Counted from the first letter of the stretch, positions 10,056 to 30,348 are shown. The stretch is DNA of 64,000 nt from Parvularia atlantis (GCA_943704415.1 CALSCO010000090.1:1-64000); one strand, 5' to 3'. Notes: a model not told the origin generated them from the sequence alone. Numbers and translations are program-made.

Positions 10056-11490
10056 TCAGCGCACGTACGTCGCGTCGATCTGCTTGAGCGACGGCAGGGC
10101 CAGCTTGACCTTGCGCCGGTAGTTGACATCCTTCGCGATCGGGTTGTGCTCAAAGTACACTGTCGCCAGCTGCGTCGCGCCCGCAAGCTGCTCCAGGTCC
10201 GACCACTCGCTCACCTGGTTGTTGTTGCACTGCGCAGCGAGGGCGTCACGCCGGCCGTGCGCAGTCAGCGGCCCGCACCCAAAACTCTTCAAGGTTCACG
10301 AGGTGCGCGATGTTCTCGAGCTTGCGGATGCGGTTCGCGGCGACGTCGAGCGTTGTCAGCTTGAGCTGCCTCGCGCGGACCGAATAAGGCGGGCGCGTGC
10401 GCACGTGCGAGGCAAGCGCACGTTGTGCTCGAGGCCTTCGAGGCGCTCGATGCCGTTGTGGCTCAGGTAAAGCTCCTCCAGGTTGACAAGCCCCTCGAGG
10501 CCCTCGATCTTGGTCAGGCGGTTGCTCTGCGCGTCGCGCCCGTGAGCGCACGCGGCCGCGCGCGTATCGGCGCACCTGGATGCTGAGGATCTTGAGGTTT
10601 TGCAAGCTCGCGAGGTTCTGAGCCGCCGTCGCGTCAGCCAACTCGCGTGCGCGCGACCGTGGGCGGCGCGCCTGCAGCCGCTCGATCTTGTTCCGACCGA
10701 GCCAGAGCGACTCGAGGTGCGCGGCCACGGGCTCGAGGTTCTCGATCACCTGTGCGCCGGGTCACGCCGTCGCCGTCACCGCCGGCCAGCCGCGCCAGCC
10801 GATGACGCACGCGCAGTCGGTTCGACGCCAGCTCGAGGCTGCGCAGGTTGCGCTGGCCCCCGAGGCCCTCGATCTTGGTCAGCTTGTTGCTGATCAGGTA
10901 CAGCTCGCGCAGCTCCGCGAGAGCGTCCAGGTTCTCGATCTTGCGGATGCGGTTGAACGAGAGGTCGAGGCGTCTGCGCGCGTTTGCCTCGCCGTCGGCC
11001 GCGCGCAGCCGCAATCGAGGCCATGCACGCACGTCAGCGCCGTTAGCCGCTCGAGGTTCTCGATGCGCTCGATCAGGTTGTCGTACAGATCGAGATCCTC
11101 GAGCGCGGCCAGGTGCTCGAGCCGCTCGATGCGCTTGATCCGGTTCTGGCGCAGCGTGAGCGCCTCTAGCTCGACCAGGCGCGTCAGGTCCGGCACGCGC
11201 GCGAGACGCTCGTGCGTGATCGTCAGCTCCTGCGGGCGCCGCGTGCCCCCCCCGGTTCACGTGTGCCGCGCGTCCTGGTGCGCACGCACGTCCAAGTCAT
11301 CAGGCGCGTCGCTCATGTCGTACTCCTCGGGCGGCGGCCCGCCTGCCCGACCAGCACGCGATCAGCACGCGATCAGCGCGCGCGCATCGGCCGCCCGGAC
11401 GGCACCGTGCTCGCTGTCCTGCGCCGCGTGGGCCGCCGCGTCGCGCGCCGCCTCGTCCGCGTCGAGGTCCGCGTCATTGTCCCGATCCAT
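10056..11490 (-). CDS. PPP1R7: PP1 regulatory subunit SDS22 (PPP1R7), leucine-rich repeat protein
   Basis: Regulator of protein phosphatase 1 in nucleus and cytoplasm. It is a tandem of about ten 22-residue SDS22-type leucine-rich repeats: LTLRQNRIKRIERLEHLAA, LDLYDNLIERIENLERLTA, DLSFNRIRKIENLDALAEL, LYLISNKLTKIEGLGG, LELASNRLR, ESLWLGRNKIERLQ, TLDVAANRIRKLENIAHLV, then ATVYFEHNPIAKDVNYRRKV and LPSLKQIDATYVR (LRR cap). The N-terminus is acidic. I take the ATG at 11490, whose first exon joins GPPPEEYDMSDAPDD through intron 11348-11409. The ATG at 11316 is an alternative shorter start. It is divergent from the glycosyltransferase gene with only 58 bp between start codons. Confidence 0.93.
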
Positions 11491-11548
11491 CCACGCGATA
11501 GTTATGCCCGCGAAGGCTAAATTACAATTGTTTTGTAGCCGTGGCGAA

Positions 11549-13147
11549 ATGGTGACACCGCGTGCCCGACGCGTCGCCGTCCTCGCGCTGATCGCGGCGC
11601 TCGGCGCGCTGCTCGCGCTCGGCACGTTCCGCCTCGGGCTGCGGCGTGGCGAGGCGGCGATGCTGCGGGACGAGCGCGTGCGCGTGGCCTTCCCGAACGT
11701 GGCCGTGGCGTGCGGGCGCCCCGATGGCGGCGAGGACGTGCCCGTGGCGAGCACGCTGCAGCTCGCGACCGACGCCGTCTCGCGCCCCGTGCCGCGCCTC
11801 AACGCGACGCTGCACGTCTTTGGCGCGCGCCTGCTGTGCGATGGCGCGTGGATGGCGCCCTGGGTCACGTCGCACAACCACCCAGCCCCGCCCGGCGCAC
11901 ACGGCCGGCGACAGCTGCAGTTCGCGGCGCTGCTCGAGGACAACGCGGGCTACGTCCACCCGGACTACGTGCAGTACATGCCCAGCCCACGCTCGGCGGC
12001 GCTGCATCTCGAGCTGCTCGTCACCGCGCCCGCCCTGCCCGCCGCGCCCGTGGCCCTGCCGTGCCGCACGACGATCAACCAGGGCATCAACCTGATCACC
12101 TGCCATCTGCCCGCGGGCGTGCGCAACGGGCACTTTGTGTGCGGCGACGATGGCGACGACAGCAGTGGCAGCAGCAACAGCAGCCCGGCCGCCGTTGCAG
12201 ACGTGCTGGGCGACCTGGACGCGCCGCCGATGCTCGTCGACCGTGCGCACGACGTCTACGTGCGCGTGCCCCTGGTCGAGCGCGCGCACCGCCTGCGCAA
12301 CGTGACGCTGTGCGTGGCATTTGCGCGCTCGCTGCCGGCACGGCTCCTGGCCGAGTTTGTGCACTACCACGTGCTGCGCGGCGTCGACCGGTTTGTCGTG
12401 TACGACCGCAACGGCGACGCGCTCGCGTACCTGCACCACCTGGCGCGCGAGCTGGCGGCGGAGGACGTCGAGCTTGAGCCCGTGCTGTGGCCCGGTCTGA
12501 CGGTCAACTTGGACTACGTGCGGCGCAACCGCCACTACTACGACCAGATTGTCGCGCTGAGCCACTGTCACCTGCGCAGCATCGGCCGCACGCGGTGGAC
12601 GGCACAGTGGGACCTGGACGAGTTTTTCTACGCGAGCGGGCGGCGCATGGTGGCCGAGTGGCTCGACGCGTTCCACGACAGCAGCACCGTCTGGCGGCCC
12701 GACTCGTTCGGGCGCGACACTCGCGTTTCGGGCGTGCGCTTCAGCAGGGTTGAGCACGTGCAGGAGACGTACGACCCGCGCCGGCTCATCGCCACGCAGT
12801 TCTCGACCGTGCTCGACAAAATGGAGTGGCCCAAGCTCGCGTTCAAGCCGGACGCGGTCGCGGCGCTCGACGTCCACTACTGGGACCAGCTTGCGCCGTT
12901 CCTGCCGCCGTCGGGCATGACGGACCCGGACGACGCGGCTGTGTGGCACTTTGTCAACCTGTTTGGCGCGCGCGCAGGGCCGGCGAGCGGACGCGCGAGC
13001 GGGGCGCCGACGGAAGCCGTGCGCACGCTGCCGCGCGAGCTGCCGCCCGAGGAGCTGTGGTTCGTTGAGCCGCTGCGTCGACGGCTGGGCGCTGCGACCG
13101 ACGTGGACGGCCGCGCGCTGTTTGAGGACGGTGTCCCCGTCCCGTAA
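11549..13147 (+). CDS. Type II membrane glycosyltransferase, GT92 (DUF23)-like
   Basis: A single uninterrupted 532-codon frame. The N-terminus is a signal-anchor (VAVLALIAALGALLALGTF), so the protein is probably Golgi lumenal. The catalytic region has LCVAFARSLPARLLAEFVHY, GVDRFVVYDRNG, QIVALSHCHLRS and TAQWDLDEFFY (DxD-type metal site within WDLDEF), then FKPDAVAALDVHYW. This layout fits family 92 glycosyltransferases, which add galactose in animals; donor and acceptor here are unknown. Unusually it has no intron while its neighbours have many. It converges with CTP synthase. Confidence 0.75.
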   Translation: MVTPRARRVAVLALIAALGALLALGTFRLGLRRGEAAMLRDERVRVAFPNVAVACGRPDGGEDVPVASTLQLATDAVSRPVPRLNATLHVFGARLLCDGAWMAPWVTSHNHPAPPGAHGRRQLQFAALLEDNAGYVHPDYVQYMPSPRSAALHLELLVTAPALPAAPVALPCRTTINQGINLITCHLPAGVRNGHFVCGDDGDDSSGSSNSSPAAVADVLGDLDAPPMLVDRAHDVYVRVPLVERAHRLRNVTLCVAFARSLPARLLAEFVHYHVLRGVDRFVVYDRNGDALAYLHHLARELAAEDVELEPVLWPGLTVNLDYVRRNRHYYDQIVALSHCHLRSIGRTRWTAQWDLDEFFYASGRRMVAEWLDAFHDSSTVWRPDSFGRDTRVSGVRFSRVEHVQETYDPRRLIATQFSTVLDKMEWPKLAFKPDAVAALDVHYWDQLAPFLPPSGMTDPDDAAVWHFVNLFGARAGPASGRASGAPTEAVRTLPRELPPEELWFVEPLRRRLGAATDVDGRALFEDGVPVP

Positions 13148-13219
13148 CGACTCGGACCACATGCTGTACCACTAGCACTCGCACACAATGCACGCGACAA
13201 GGCGCACACACGCGCACGG

Positions 13220-15787
13220 TCACTCTGCCACGCCGTTGACGACGGCCGACGGCGCGTGCTCGGCCTTGTACCCGGCCACGCTGCGGTCGAGCAGGAACGC
13301 CTGCAGCTTCTTCGTCGTGGCCAGGACGAGCCCGAGGAACGGCGGCGAGGGGCGAAGCGGGCGCGTTTTGTACTCGGGGTGGAACTGCGTTGCGACAAAG
13401 TACGGATGACCTGGCGACGCGTGCTCAGCCATCAAGCGTCCTTGGCGCGCCCGCGCGCTCTACGCACCCTCAAGCTCGAGGATCTCCATGCGCTCGGCCT
13501 TCTCGTCGTGGCCGACAAAGTGCAGCCCCTTAGCCTCGAGCTCGGGCAAGTACTGCGTGTTGACCTGTGCGCGCGTGGGCGTGCGTGAGCCCGCGCGTAA
13601 TGCCACGCGTCACGGCGCACCTCGTAGCGGTGCCGATGCCTCTCGCTGACCTTGTCCGCACCGTAGAGCGTCTCTGTGTTGGCGCAATGCACCGTGAGCC
13701 TTCAACTGCAGACGCATGCGCGCGCACAGACGCACTCATCACGCCGTCCTTGACGAAGACGGTCACGCGGCTGCCCAGGCGCATCGTCCCGCCCAGGTGC
13801 GTGGTCGACACTTCGGGCATGTTGATGACGAGCGGGCGCGCGGTCTGCGGGCGGATCTCGGTCGTGTGGGCGTCTGCCACCCGGGGTGGTCAGGCGCAGA
13901 CGCAGGCCAGGTGGCTGCGCACCCTCGTAGCCGAGCAGGTTGCGCGCAAACTCAACCACGGCCACTTGCAGGCCCAAGCAGATGCCCAGGTACGGGATCC
14001 TGCGCTCAGCTCAGTACGGCCGGCGCAGACAGGCCGCCGCGCACTTCTTCTCGCGCGCCCACTTGCACGCGACGACCTTGCCCTCGAACCCGCGCTCGCC
14101 AAACCCACCCGGCACAATGATCCCGCTGCGGGGGCGCCGCCTGTCAGCAACGATGTGCAGGCGGCCCGCCATGGACGCACTGGCTGCTGACGAGCGTTCG
14201 CATCGCGTCGTGGTACTTGCCCGGGTTGCGCTCCTTGAAGCCCTCCTCGAGGTGCTCCGACTCGATCCACTGCGCGCGGCGTGAGCTCCGCCGGCCGCAG
14301 CGAGCGCGCAGGGACGCACGGTGATCTGCAGCTTGCAGTTGCAGTACAGCGCGGCGTGCTCGAGCGATTTGATGATCGACATGTACGAGTCGATTAGCGA
14401 GACGTACTTGCCGACGATGGTGATGTGCACGACGTCGATCGCGCGCTCGTTGCTGCGCGCGCGGGACAGCCGCCTCAGGACCTGTGGTGCTGCACCACAA
14501 CTGTTGTGACCGCACCGCTCCGCCACCATGCGCCACTTGACCAGCAGCGACGACGCCTTGCGGCTGGGCAGCAGCTCGGTGTCGAGCTTGAGGCGCTTGA
14601 CGATCGACGCCAGGAAGCCTGTGTAGGAGCCCCACCCGCTCGAGCCCACCGCTGCAGCACGCGGCCGCAAACGCGCACCCTGCTGCTCCAGGAGCAGCGG
14701 CACGTGGTAGATAGACTTGCAGTCGTGCACGCCGACGACCTGCGGGCGCGCGCGGCGTCTCAGAGCGAACGGCGTAGCGTGTGCCGCGTTCGCACGTTGC
14801 TCGCGTCGACGTGGCAGAACATGGCGATCTTGCTACGCACGTAGTCCTCAATCTCGGCTTGCCCGCGGCACATGATCTGCGCGCGCGCGGTGAGCACGGC
14901 CGCGCTCGCACGCGCAGGCCCGCGCACAAAGTCGGGCGACAGGCCGAGGCCGCGCAGGTCGCGCACGCTGGCCTGCGTCGGCTTGGACTTTTGCTCACCG
15001 CCGCCGACGATGGGCACGAGCGAGACGTGCGCCTGCGCGGCAGTGAGCGCGCACGCAGCGACGGTGGCAACCACGGCGCACGAGGCAAAAGTTCTCGTGG
15101 CCCACGCGAAACTGGAACTGGCGCATGGCCTCGACGAACGGCGCGCTCTCAATGTCGCCGATGGTGCCGCCGAGCTGCGCGACCGTGACGTGAGTGCCGT
15201 GCCGCCGCGCCGCTGTGCGCGCGTACCTCGATGATGCACACGTCCGGCTCGTCCTCCGACCCGTCCACGGGCACGCGCGAGACCTTGTCGATCCAGTCCA
15301 TGATCGCGTCGGTCACGTGCGGGATGACCTGGACGGTGCGCCCGAGGTAGTCGCCGCGGCGCTGTGCGTGTTCGTGTGCGTGCGGTCAGTGGCGCGTTGG
15401 CGGGCGCGTCCGCGGCGGCAGTACCTCCTTCATGATGATGTTGTTGTAGATCTTGCCCGTGGTGATGTTGTTGTTGAACGTGAGCGTGGCGTCGAGGAAG
15501 CGCTCGTAGTTGCCCAGGTCGAGGTCGACCTCGCCGCCGTCGTCGAGCACGAAGACCTCGCCGTGCTCGTGCGGGTTCATGAGCCCGGCGTCGATGTTGA
15601 GGTACGGGTCGATCTGCGTGAGCACGACGAACGTGAGCGCGACGAGCGTGAGGGACGACAGAGAGCGCGCCTTGATGGCCGTGACGCGCAGGCCCAGCGA
15701 CTTGAGCAGCAGCCCGGCCGACGACGCGATGATCCCCTTGCCGATGCCGCTGATGACGCCGCCGGTCACAAGCATGTAGCGGACCAT
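13220..15787 (-). CDS. CTPS1: CTP synthase
   Basis: Converts UTP, ATP and glutamine to CTP in the cytosol. The N-terminal synthetase domain shows [123 protein letters not shown] and MFCHVDASN. The C-terminal class I glutaminase domain shows [44 protein letters not shown] (nucleophile Cys in GICLG), [18 protein letters not shown] and [13 protein letters not shown] (His-Pro-Glu of the triad). It has about a dozen short introns, one with a GC donor at 15614-15670. It shares a 144-bp spacer with the P450. Confidence 0.95.
15614..15670 (-). other. GC-AG intron in CTP synthase
   Basis: 57 nt, in frame and stop-free, but it would insert 19 hydrophobic residues between TAIK and [10 protein letters not shown], which are contiguous in the family. 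The donor is AAG|GCGCGC and the acceptor CACGCAG. Confidence 0.8.
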
Positions 15788-15900
15788 GGTCGAAGCGCCG
15801 CCGCCGCCGCCGCCGTCCGCCGCCGTCCGCCCTCTGCGCGCCGCCCTCTGCGCGCCGCACAACGACGTGTCAGTCGCTTTTCTGCCGGCGCCGCCCCGGG

Positions 15901-15908
15901 CCACGTGG
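15901..15908. promoter_or_regulatory. CCACGTGG palindrome upstream of P450
   Basis: G-box/E-box-type octamer, 23 bp before the P450 ATG and about 113 bp before the CTP synthase ATG. The same octamer recurs near four other gene starts in the window. Confidence 0.35.
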
Positions 15909-15931
15909 ACTGTCTCGAAAGTCGCATTGTC

Positions 15932-17834
15932 ATGGTACCTGTGGTCATCGCGCTGCTGCTCGCCGTCGTTGCGCTCGTCGTCGCGGTGTGGCGGGCGCGG
16001 CACGCGGCGCCTGCCGATGCGCAAGGGGCGGTGCGGCTGCCGCCGGTCGTGCGCGGTGCGCTGCCGTTCCTCGGGCACAGCCTGTACCTCAAGATCGTAT
16101 GTGCGATGCGCTGCGACATCGCGGCCAACATCCGCCCGCGCAGGACCCGCACCGCTTCATCCGCGCGTGCATCGACGCGTATGGCCCCGTCTTCCGCGTG
16201 CTCGTGAGCGGCAGCGAGTTTGTCGTCGTGGCCGACGCCGAGCTCGTGCGCGAGCTGTTCCGGCACGACGCGAGCCTGACCAGCGCCGACGCCCTCGTCA
16301 AGCTCATGGGCGCGCAGCACACACTCGGCAACGAGCGCCCGTTCCACCCGTACCACGGCACGGCGTGCAAGTGCGCGCGGGGCGGCTGCGCGAGCGAGCG
16401 CGATGGGTCCTTGACACGGACCGCAGGATGCAGCTCAACAACCGCCTCAGCACGTTCACGCCCGTGCTCGCGCTCGCCGTCGCCGACGAGGCGCGCCGGC
16501 TGCTGCCACGCGACGAGTGCACGGTCATGGACGTCGTGGGCTTCGCCGAGAACATTATCGCCGCGTGCGGCGCCCGCGCCTTCTTTGGCGAGCGCATCGG
16601 CGACCTGCCCGAGATGCGTCGCACGTTCCGCGAGCTGTACGCGGAGATGGACGCCGTGACGATGATCTACGCACTGTGCGCGTGCTCCGCCCGCCCGCAC
16701 GCTCGCACGCTGAGATGGCCGTCGCAGGCTCGGCGACTGGGCAGCGCGGCTCATGGCCCGGCGGTTCCCGCGGCACGTCGCGCTGCTCGAGCGTGTGCTC
16801 GTGCCGGAGATACGCGAGCGCGTGCGGCAGCACGGGCACGCGCTCGTCACAGCGGTGCAGCACGCAAACGACGACGCCACCGGGCGGCCGCACGACTTTC
16901 TCCAGTTCCTCATCGACACCCCGGACGACGACACCGGCGCGCCGCTGAGAGAGGAGGTGATCGTCAACACGATCGGCTGGGCCATCCTCGGGTACGGGCA
17001 CGCGCGTGCGCACGGCCAGCTTGCGCTGCTCTGACGCCGCGCGTTGTGCCAGGTCTATGTCGACCACGCGCAACGGGTTGTTGCATCTGCTGTATGACAT
17101 CGCGTGCCACCCAGACGTGCAGGCGCGTCTGCACCAGGAGCAGCGGGCCGTGATGGCCGCGCACGGCCCCGAGCTGACACACGCGGTGCGCGGCGCGCGT
17201 GTTACCCCTGCGTGCTCGGCGTGTCGCTCACCGCGCCGCTGCAGGCCCTGACGAGTGTGCCGTACATGGAGATGGTCATGCGCGAGAGCTTCCGCCTGTC
17301 GTTTGCGACAAGCCTGGGCGCGTTTAGGTACACGGTCGACGACGCGCTCACGCTCAGCACCGGCGTGACCATCCCCAAGCACGCGCTGTGCACGATCTCG
17401 CCGTACGCGGTGCACATGGACCCGCGCCTCTTCCCGGACTCGGACGTGTTCCGGCCCGAGCGATACGCGGTGCGCCGGGCGCGCTCGGCGGCGCACCGCA
17501 CTGACAGGCCGCACAGGAGAAGGGCGCGCACCTGATGTCGCAGGGCTGGGCCAACAAGTACATGCTCGCGTTCGGCGGCGGTGTGCACGCGTGCCCCGTG
17601 CGTGGTAGAGAGGCACACTGGCACACGCGCCAATGTTGACGCGCACCGCAGGGGCGCTTCTTCGCGACGCACGAGATCAAGTGCATCGTGTCGCACCTCG
17701 TGCGCGCCTTTGAGCTGCGGCTGCCGAAGGGCCGGACGGCGCGCATCGAGTACACGCTCGGGTCACCGTTTGAGATCTTCCCCGCGCGCGAGGCCACACC
17801 GCTGGTCTTTGTGCGCCGCGCAGGGCCGCAATGA
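15932..17834 (+). CDS. Cytochrome P450 monooxygenase
   Basis: Membrane-anchored haem-thiolate monooxygenase. The N-terminal anchor is [17 protein letters not shown], followed by a basic patch and the proline-rich [19 protein letters not shown]. Later come the I-helix region (ending [20 protein letters not shown]), the ExxR pair in MRESFR, the PERF-like FRPERYA, and the haem-binding loop [15 protein letters not shown] usual A-G-x-D/E-T/S-T I-helix is hard to see because an intron splits it; the join reads [11 protein letters not shown]. At least seven short introns. The substrate cannot be told; general appearance is CYP7/CYP51-like rather than microsomal CYP3-like, but that is weak. Stop at 17832. 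Confidence 0.88.
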
Positions 17835-17972
17835 TCGGGCGCACACGAGCACACAGAGCGTGCACACACAGAGCCAGCTAGCGCGCACGCGTCCAGACCT
17901 CAGACGAGCAGAGCAGCGCCAAGCACGCGTCCGAGGCTGCACAGTGTCACGTAACTGTTTCATGACGGCTTG

Positions 17973-17980
17973 CCACGTCA
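17973..17980 (-). promoter_or_regulatory. UPRE-like site (TGACGTGG on the minus strand)
   Basis: CCACGTCA on the plus strand reads TGACGTGG in reverse, the core bound by ATF6/XBP1-type bZIP factors in animals. It lies 10 bp from a perfect heat-shock element upstream of CDC48. Confidence 0.35.
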
Positions 17981-17990
17981 TCGGGCGGCG

Positions 17991-18003
17991 GAAGCTTCGA
18001 GAA
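17991..18003. promoter_or_regulatory. Perfect three-unit heat-shock element
   Basis: GAAGCTTCGAGAA is an exact GAAnnTTCnnGAA array, the binding site for an HSF trimer. It lies 468 bp before the CDC48 ATG and 156 bp after the P450 stop. An HSF gene lies in the same window (62218 onwards). Confidence 0.55.
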
Positions 18004-18357
18004 GGCGGCTGACGCGGCCTGCACTTTCCCGTCGCTTCTGGCTCTGTGTCTTCCGTGCACTTTGCCGTGTGTCCCTCGTGCCGCGTTGCGCGCTGCCCGT
18101 GCCTTGCCCGTGCCGCGCTCGTCGCTGTGTGCCGTGCGCGGCGCGCGGGTCGGCGCGGCGCGTCGGCGCGGCACGAGGCCCTCCTTGCACGCTGATCCTG
18201 CTGTCGTTCGCGCGCACGGGACGAAGACGCGGCGCGTTGCCGCGCGCCGTGGCGGGTGCTGACGTCGTGTGCGCCGTGTGGCTGCTGCTGCCGCGCACCG
18301 GGCGGCCGCGGGGTGGGCCGGCGGCGCGCGGACCACTTTCGCCAGCGTCATGTGGCG

Positions 18358-18365
18358 CCACGTGG
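18358..18365. promoter_or_regulatory. CCACGTGG palindrome upstream of CDC48
   Basis: Overlaps a second palindrome (GTGGCGCCAC), 106 bp before the CDC48 ATG. Same octamer as at 15901, 40313, 40337 and 43041. Confidence 0.35.
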
Positions 18366-18384
18366 AGGGCAGCCCGTCGGCTGA

Positions 18385-27145
<8,761 letters not shown>

Positions 27146-27203
27146 GTTGGCTTCCGCTCCTATCGCTTTACCTATCTCCCGCTGCACATCGACGCACAGC
27201 GGG

Positions 27204-29311
27204 ATGGACGCCCTGCCAGAGGAGGTGCTCGCGCTCATCCTGCGCTGGCTCGACGCGCGCGCCCTCGGCCGCGTCGCGTGCGTCTCGCGGCGCCTGCGCG
27301 CGGCCGCCGACCAGAGCGATGCGTGGTGCGTGTGGCGCGGGATGCGTGCGCTGCGCCACCCGCCACAGACTCACGACCGACCGATGGGCACCACAAAAAA
27401 ACAGGCGCGAGATGTGGATGCGCCAGCCCGTCGTCCGCATCCGCCCCGCCGACGAGCCCGACGGCTGGCGCGGCGCGTGCCGACGGTGCGGCGGCCGCGG
27501 CGATCGGCCGGGATGCTGACGGGGCCGCCGTCGCCGCGAGCAGCCGTGCCGCCCTCGTGCGCACGAGCCGCGGCGCCATCGCGTTCGTCAGCGACACGCC
27601 CACGAGCGGCCAGCACGGACGCGAGCAGCAGGTCGTCGTGCTCAACACGGCCACGCGCGCGCGCCACGTCCTGTCCGAGCCGAGCCCGCTCGACGAGTTC
27701 CTGCTGCAGGAAGTCTCGTTCAGCAGCTGCGGTGGGCGTGCCGCCGCCGGCAATCGCTCAACGTGCGCTCACGACGCGGGCCCGCAGGCCTGCGCGTCGC
27801 CTACAGCATGAGCAAGCGCCTGGGCACCTACGTGCGTGCGCGTGCGCGTTCGCGGCTGTGGCGGGACGGTCGCTGACGGCGCGCGGGCAGATCATGACGC
27901 ACTTTGTCGACGGCAGCGACGCGATCCAGGTCCGCGTGCCGCGCATGCCGTTCTACTACTCGTGGTCACCCGACTCGCGCTTCCTCACGTGGCTGTCGAG
28001 CAGCGCCGTGGGGCCGATGACGTTTCGGGTGAGCGCACGAGTGTGCACGACTGTGCGCTCGGCCTCGTGTCTCATGTGCGCCTGCCGCCAGTTCATCGAC
28101 CTGCTCGACGGGGAGACGTGGGAGTGCGGCGGCATTGAGATCCACAGCGAGCACCCGTGTTTCTACGCGTGGCTGCAGGACTCGCGCCGCATGGTCGTGC
28201 ACTCGCAGAGCAGCTACCTCAGCATCGTCACGCTCACGCCCGACCCGGACGCCACCGCCGCGCGCCCGAGAGCGCTCACGCCTGAGCAGCTCCAGCACAA
28301 GACCCAGGCGCGCTGCGCACGCACGCCGTTGCAGGGGAGAAGGAGGGCCTGACGACGCGCGTGCGGCACAGGTCATGGTGCACCGGCAGCGCGTGCCGCT
28401 GACGATGGGCTTCTTCAGCACGCCGATCGTCGTGCGCGACACGGCACAAGGTGCGCCTAAGGTTGCTGCGCCACTTGGCCGACAGCGCGCGTGCCGGCAG
28501 ACACGGTTGTCGTCCTGCCGATCATGGACGGCAACACGCACGACCAGACCGTGGTGCTGCTGTCGCTGCAGCGCATGGCCGTCCTGCACCGCATCATCCG
28601 CATGCCCGGCGGCGTCTTTGTGCGCATGACGTTCAGCCCTGACGCGACCAAGCTGTGCATGGTCACGGACCTCGGTAGCGTGCACGTCATGCACCTGTAC
28701 GACGCCGAGGGCCGACTCAAGGTGCGCCGTTCGGCCGCGTGCCGTGCGAGCACTGATGAGCCTTCCAGCCCGAGATCTCGATCGCCGCGCTACCCGCACT
28801 GGGCGAGTTCAACTCGGTTCAGGCCGTCTTTTGGAGCCCAGACTCGTCCATGCTGGGTGCGCGTGAGGGTCGCGCGGCTGCCCTGCGACGCGCCTGACGC
28901 CTGTGTGCGCGTCGCCAGTCATGGCCGGGACCGGACTGTCGGTCTGGAACGTCGGTGCGTGCGTGTGTGTGTTCGGGCAGCGTGTGCGATGCTGAGCGCG
29001 CGTGCGCCCGGACAGACACGCGCGAGCGCATCATGAGCGTCGAATGGAGCTCGAGTGGGCGCTCGTTCCACCAGTACCTGAACTTTTACGAGCAGTACCA
29101 GGCCTGTGCGTGCCGCAGCGCACTAAGCGGCTGGTTTGATCACTCACTCACGCGCATGACAGCGAGCACACTCTGGTCGCCCGACTCGCGGCACTTTGTC
29201 TTCTGCAGCAAGCGGCAGGTGTGCCTCTTTACGCCCGCGACGGGCGAGTCCGAGGTGCTCAGCACGGGCGACGGCGCGACCTACTCGCCAAACGCGGGGC
29301 TGAGGGTGTGA
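27204..29311 (+). CDS. F-box protein with C-terminal beta-propeller-like region
   Basis: The N-terminal F-box is clear: LPEEVLALILRWLDARALGR, VACVSRRLRAAADQSDAW. It should dock the protein on an SCF ubiquitin ligase through Skp1. The rest reads as repeating beta strands: GAIAFVSDTPTSG, QQVVVLNTATRARHVLSEP, FYYSWSPDSRFLTWLSS, CFYAWLQDSRRMVVHSQSS, GVFVRMTFSPDATKLCMV, VFWSPDSSML, MSVEWSSSGRSFHQYL, TLWSPDSRHFVFCSKRQ. The recurring WSPDS motif suggests a WD40- or TolB-like propeller that would recruit substrate. Ten or so short introns, one with a GC donor (28308-28369). The full-length architecture is not one I can name. The start is 58 bp from that of DDX46. Confidence 0.75.
28308..28369 (+). 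other. GC-AG intron in the F-box/propeller gene
   Basis: The donor is CAG|GCGCGC, with CCTGACGACGCGCG before the acceptor GGCACAG. It joins LQHKTQ to VMVHRQRVPL; no usable GT donor is near. Confidence 0.65.
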
Positions 29312-29343
29312 GGCGGCGGCGGCGTGTCGTTTGTCGATATACA

Positions 29344-30307
29344 TCATGTCCACAGGAACGAGTGCACGCGCGCCGGGTCTGCGCCGAGCTGCGCGAGGAG
29401 CTGTTGCGTGCGGGCCATGAACGCGGGCGAGCCGCAGACGAGGATGCTGAGCTGCCCCGCCGGTGCGTCGTTATAGGACGCAGGTGCAACCAGCGCCAGC
29501 AGCTCTGCGTTGAGATGGCGCCCGGTGCTGAACGGGTGCCGCACGGAGCAGCAGCCGGGCGGGGCGTCGTCGAACGGCGCGGCGCTCGAGAAGACCCAGC
29601 GTACGCCGACGTTCCAGAAGTCGCTCAGGTCGTCCAGCAGCGGCTTGATCAGCACGCCGACGCCGAGCGCGAGCGTGCGCACGGCAACGACGAGCTGCAC
29701 GCGCGTCTCGTCGCGCTCGTCGGCCGTGATCGCGCGCAGCAGCGCCAGCATCGGCGCCACGCCCGTGCCCGACGCGATCAGCAGCAGCCGCGGCACCTGC
29801 GGCGCGTTACTGCGGCCCGCCGCAACACGCCTGCGCCTCACCATGTTGCGACGGTACACGAACGGGTTCTGCGGCCCGCGCAGGGCCACCTCGTCGCCGG
29901 GCGCGACGTTCGCGAAGAAGCGGTCGGCTGCACTGCCCTCGACGGTCTGTGTCGGCCGCGGGTCAGGCGCGGCGCCGGGCCGGTGACGCAGCGCGGCCTT
30001 GATGAGGAACTCGACCGCGGGCGCGCCGGGCAGGGAGATGGGCGTGAAGGCGCGCGTCAGATACACGCCCGGTGCGACCTCGAAACTGCGCCGTCGCCCG
30101 GATCAGCGCGCGTCCGCACCGGGGCGATGCCGCGCTCGCACCGCACGAGAAAGTGCTGCCCGGGCCGCCAGCCGTTGAGCCGCGGCGCGATGCCGTGCGC
30201 GTCGTCACTCAGCGGCGCGACGATCATGCGCAGCGCGTGGCCCGAGTGCTGCGCCTCGCGCACGCGGCAGCGCGTCCCGACGTCCATGCGCACGGGCACC
30301 TCGGCCG

Positions 30308-30348
<41 letters not shown>

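Noticed and set aside
11362-11943. Long minus-strand frame opposite the GT92 gene
   Set aside because: Shadow of the GT92 coding region; only its distal part (first exon of SDS22) is real.
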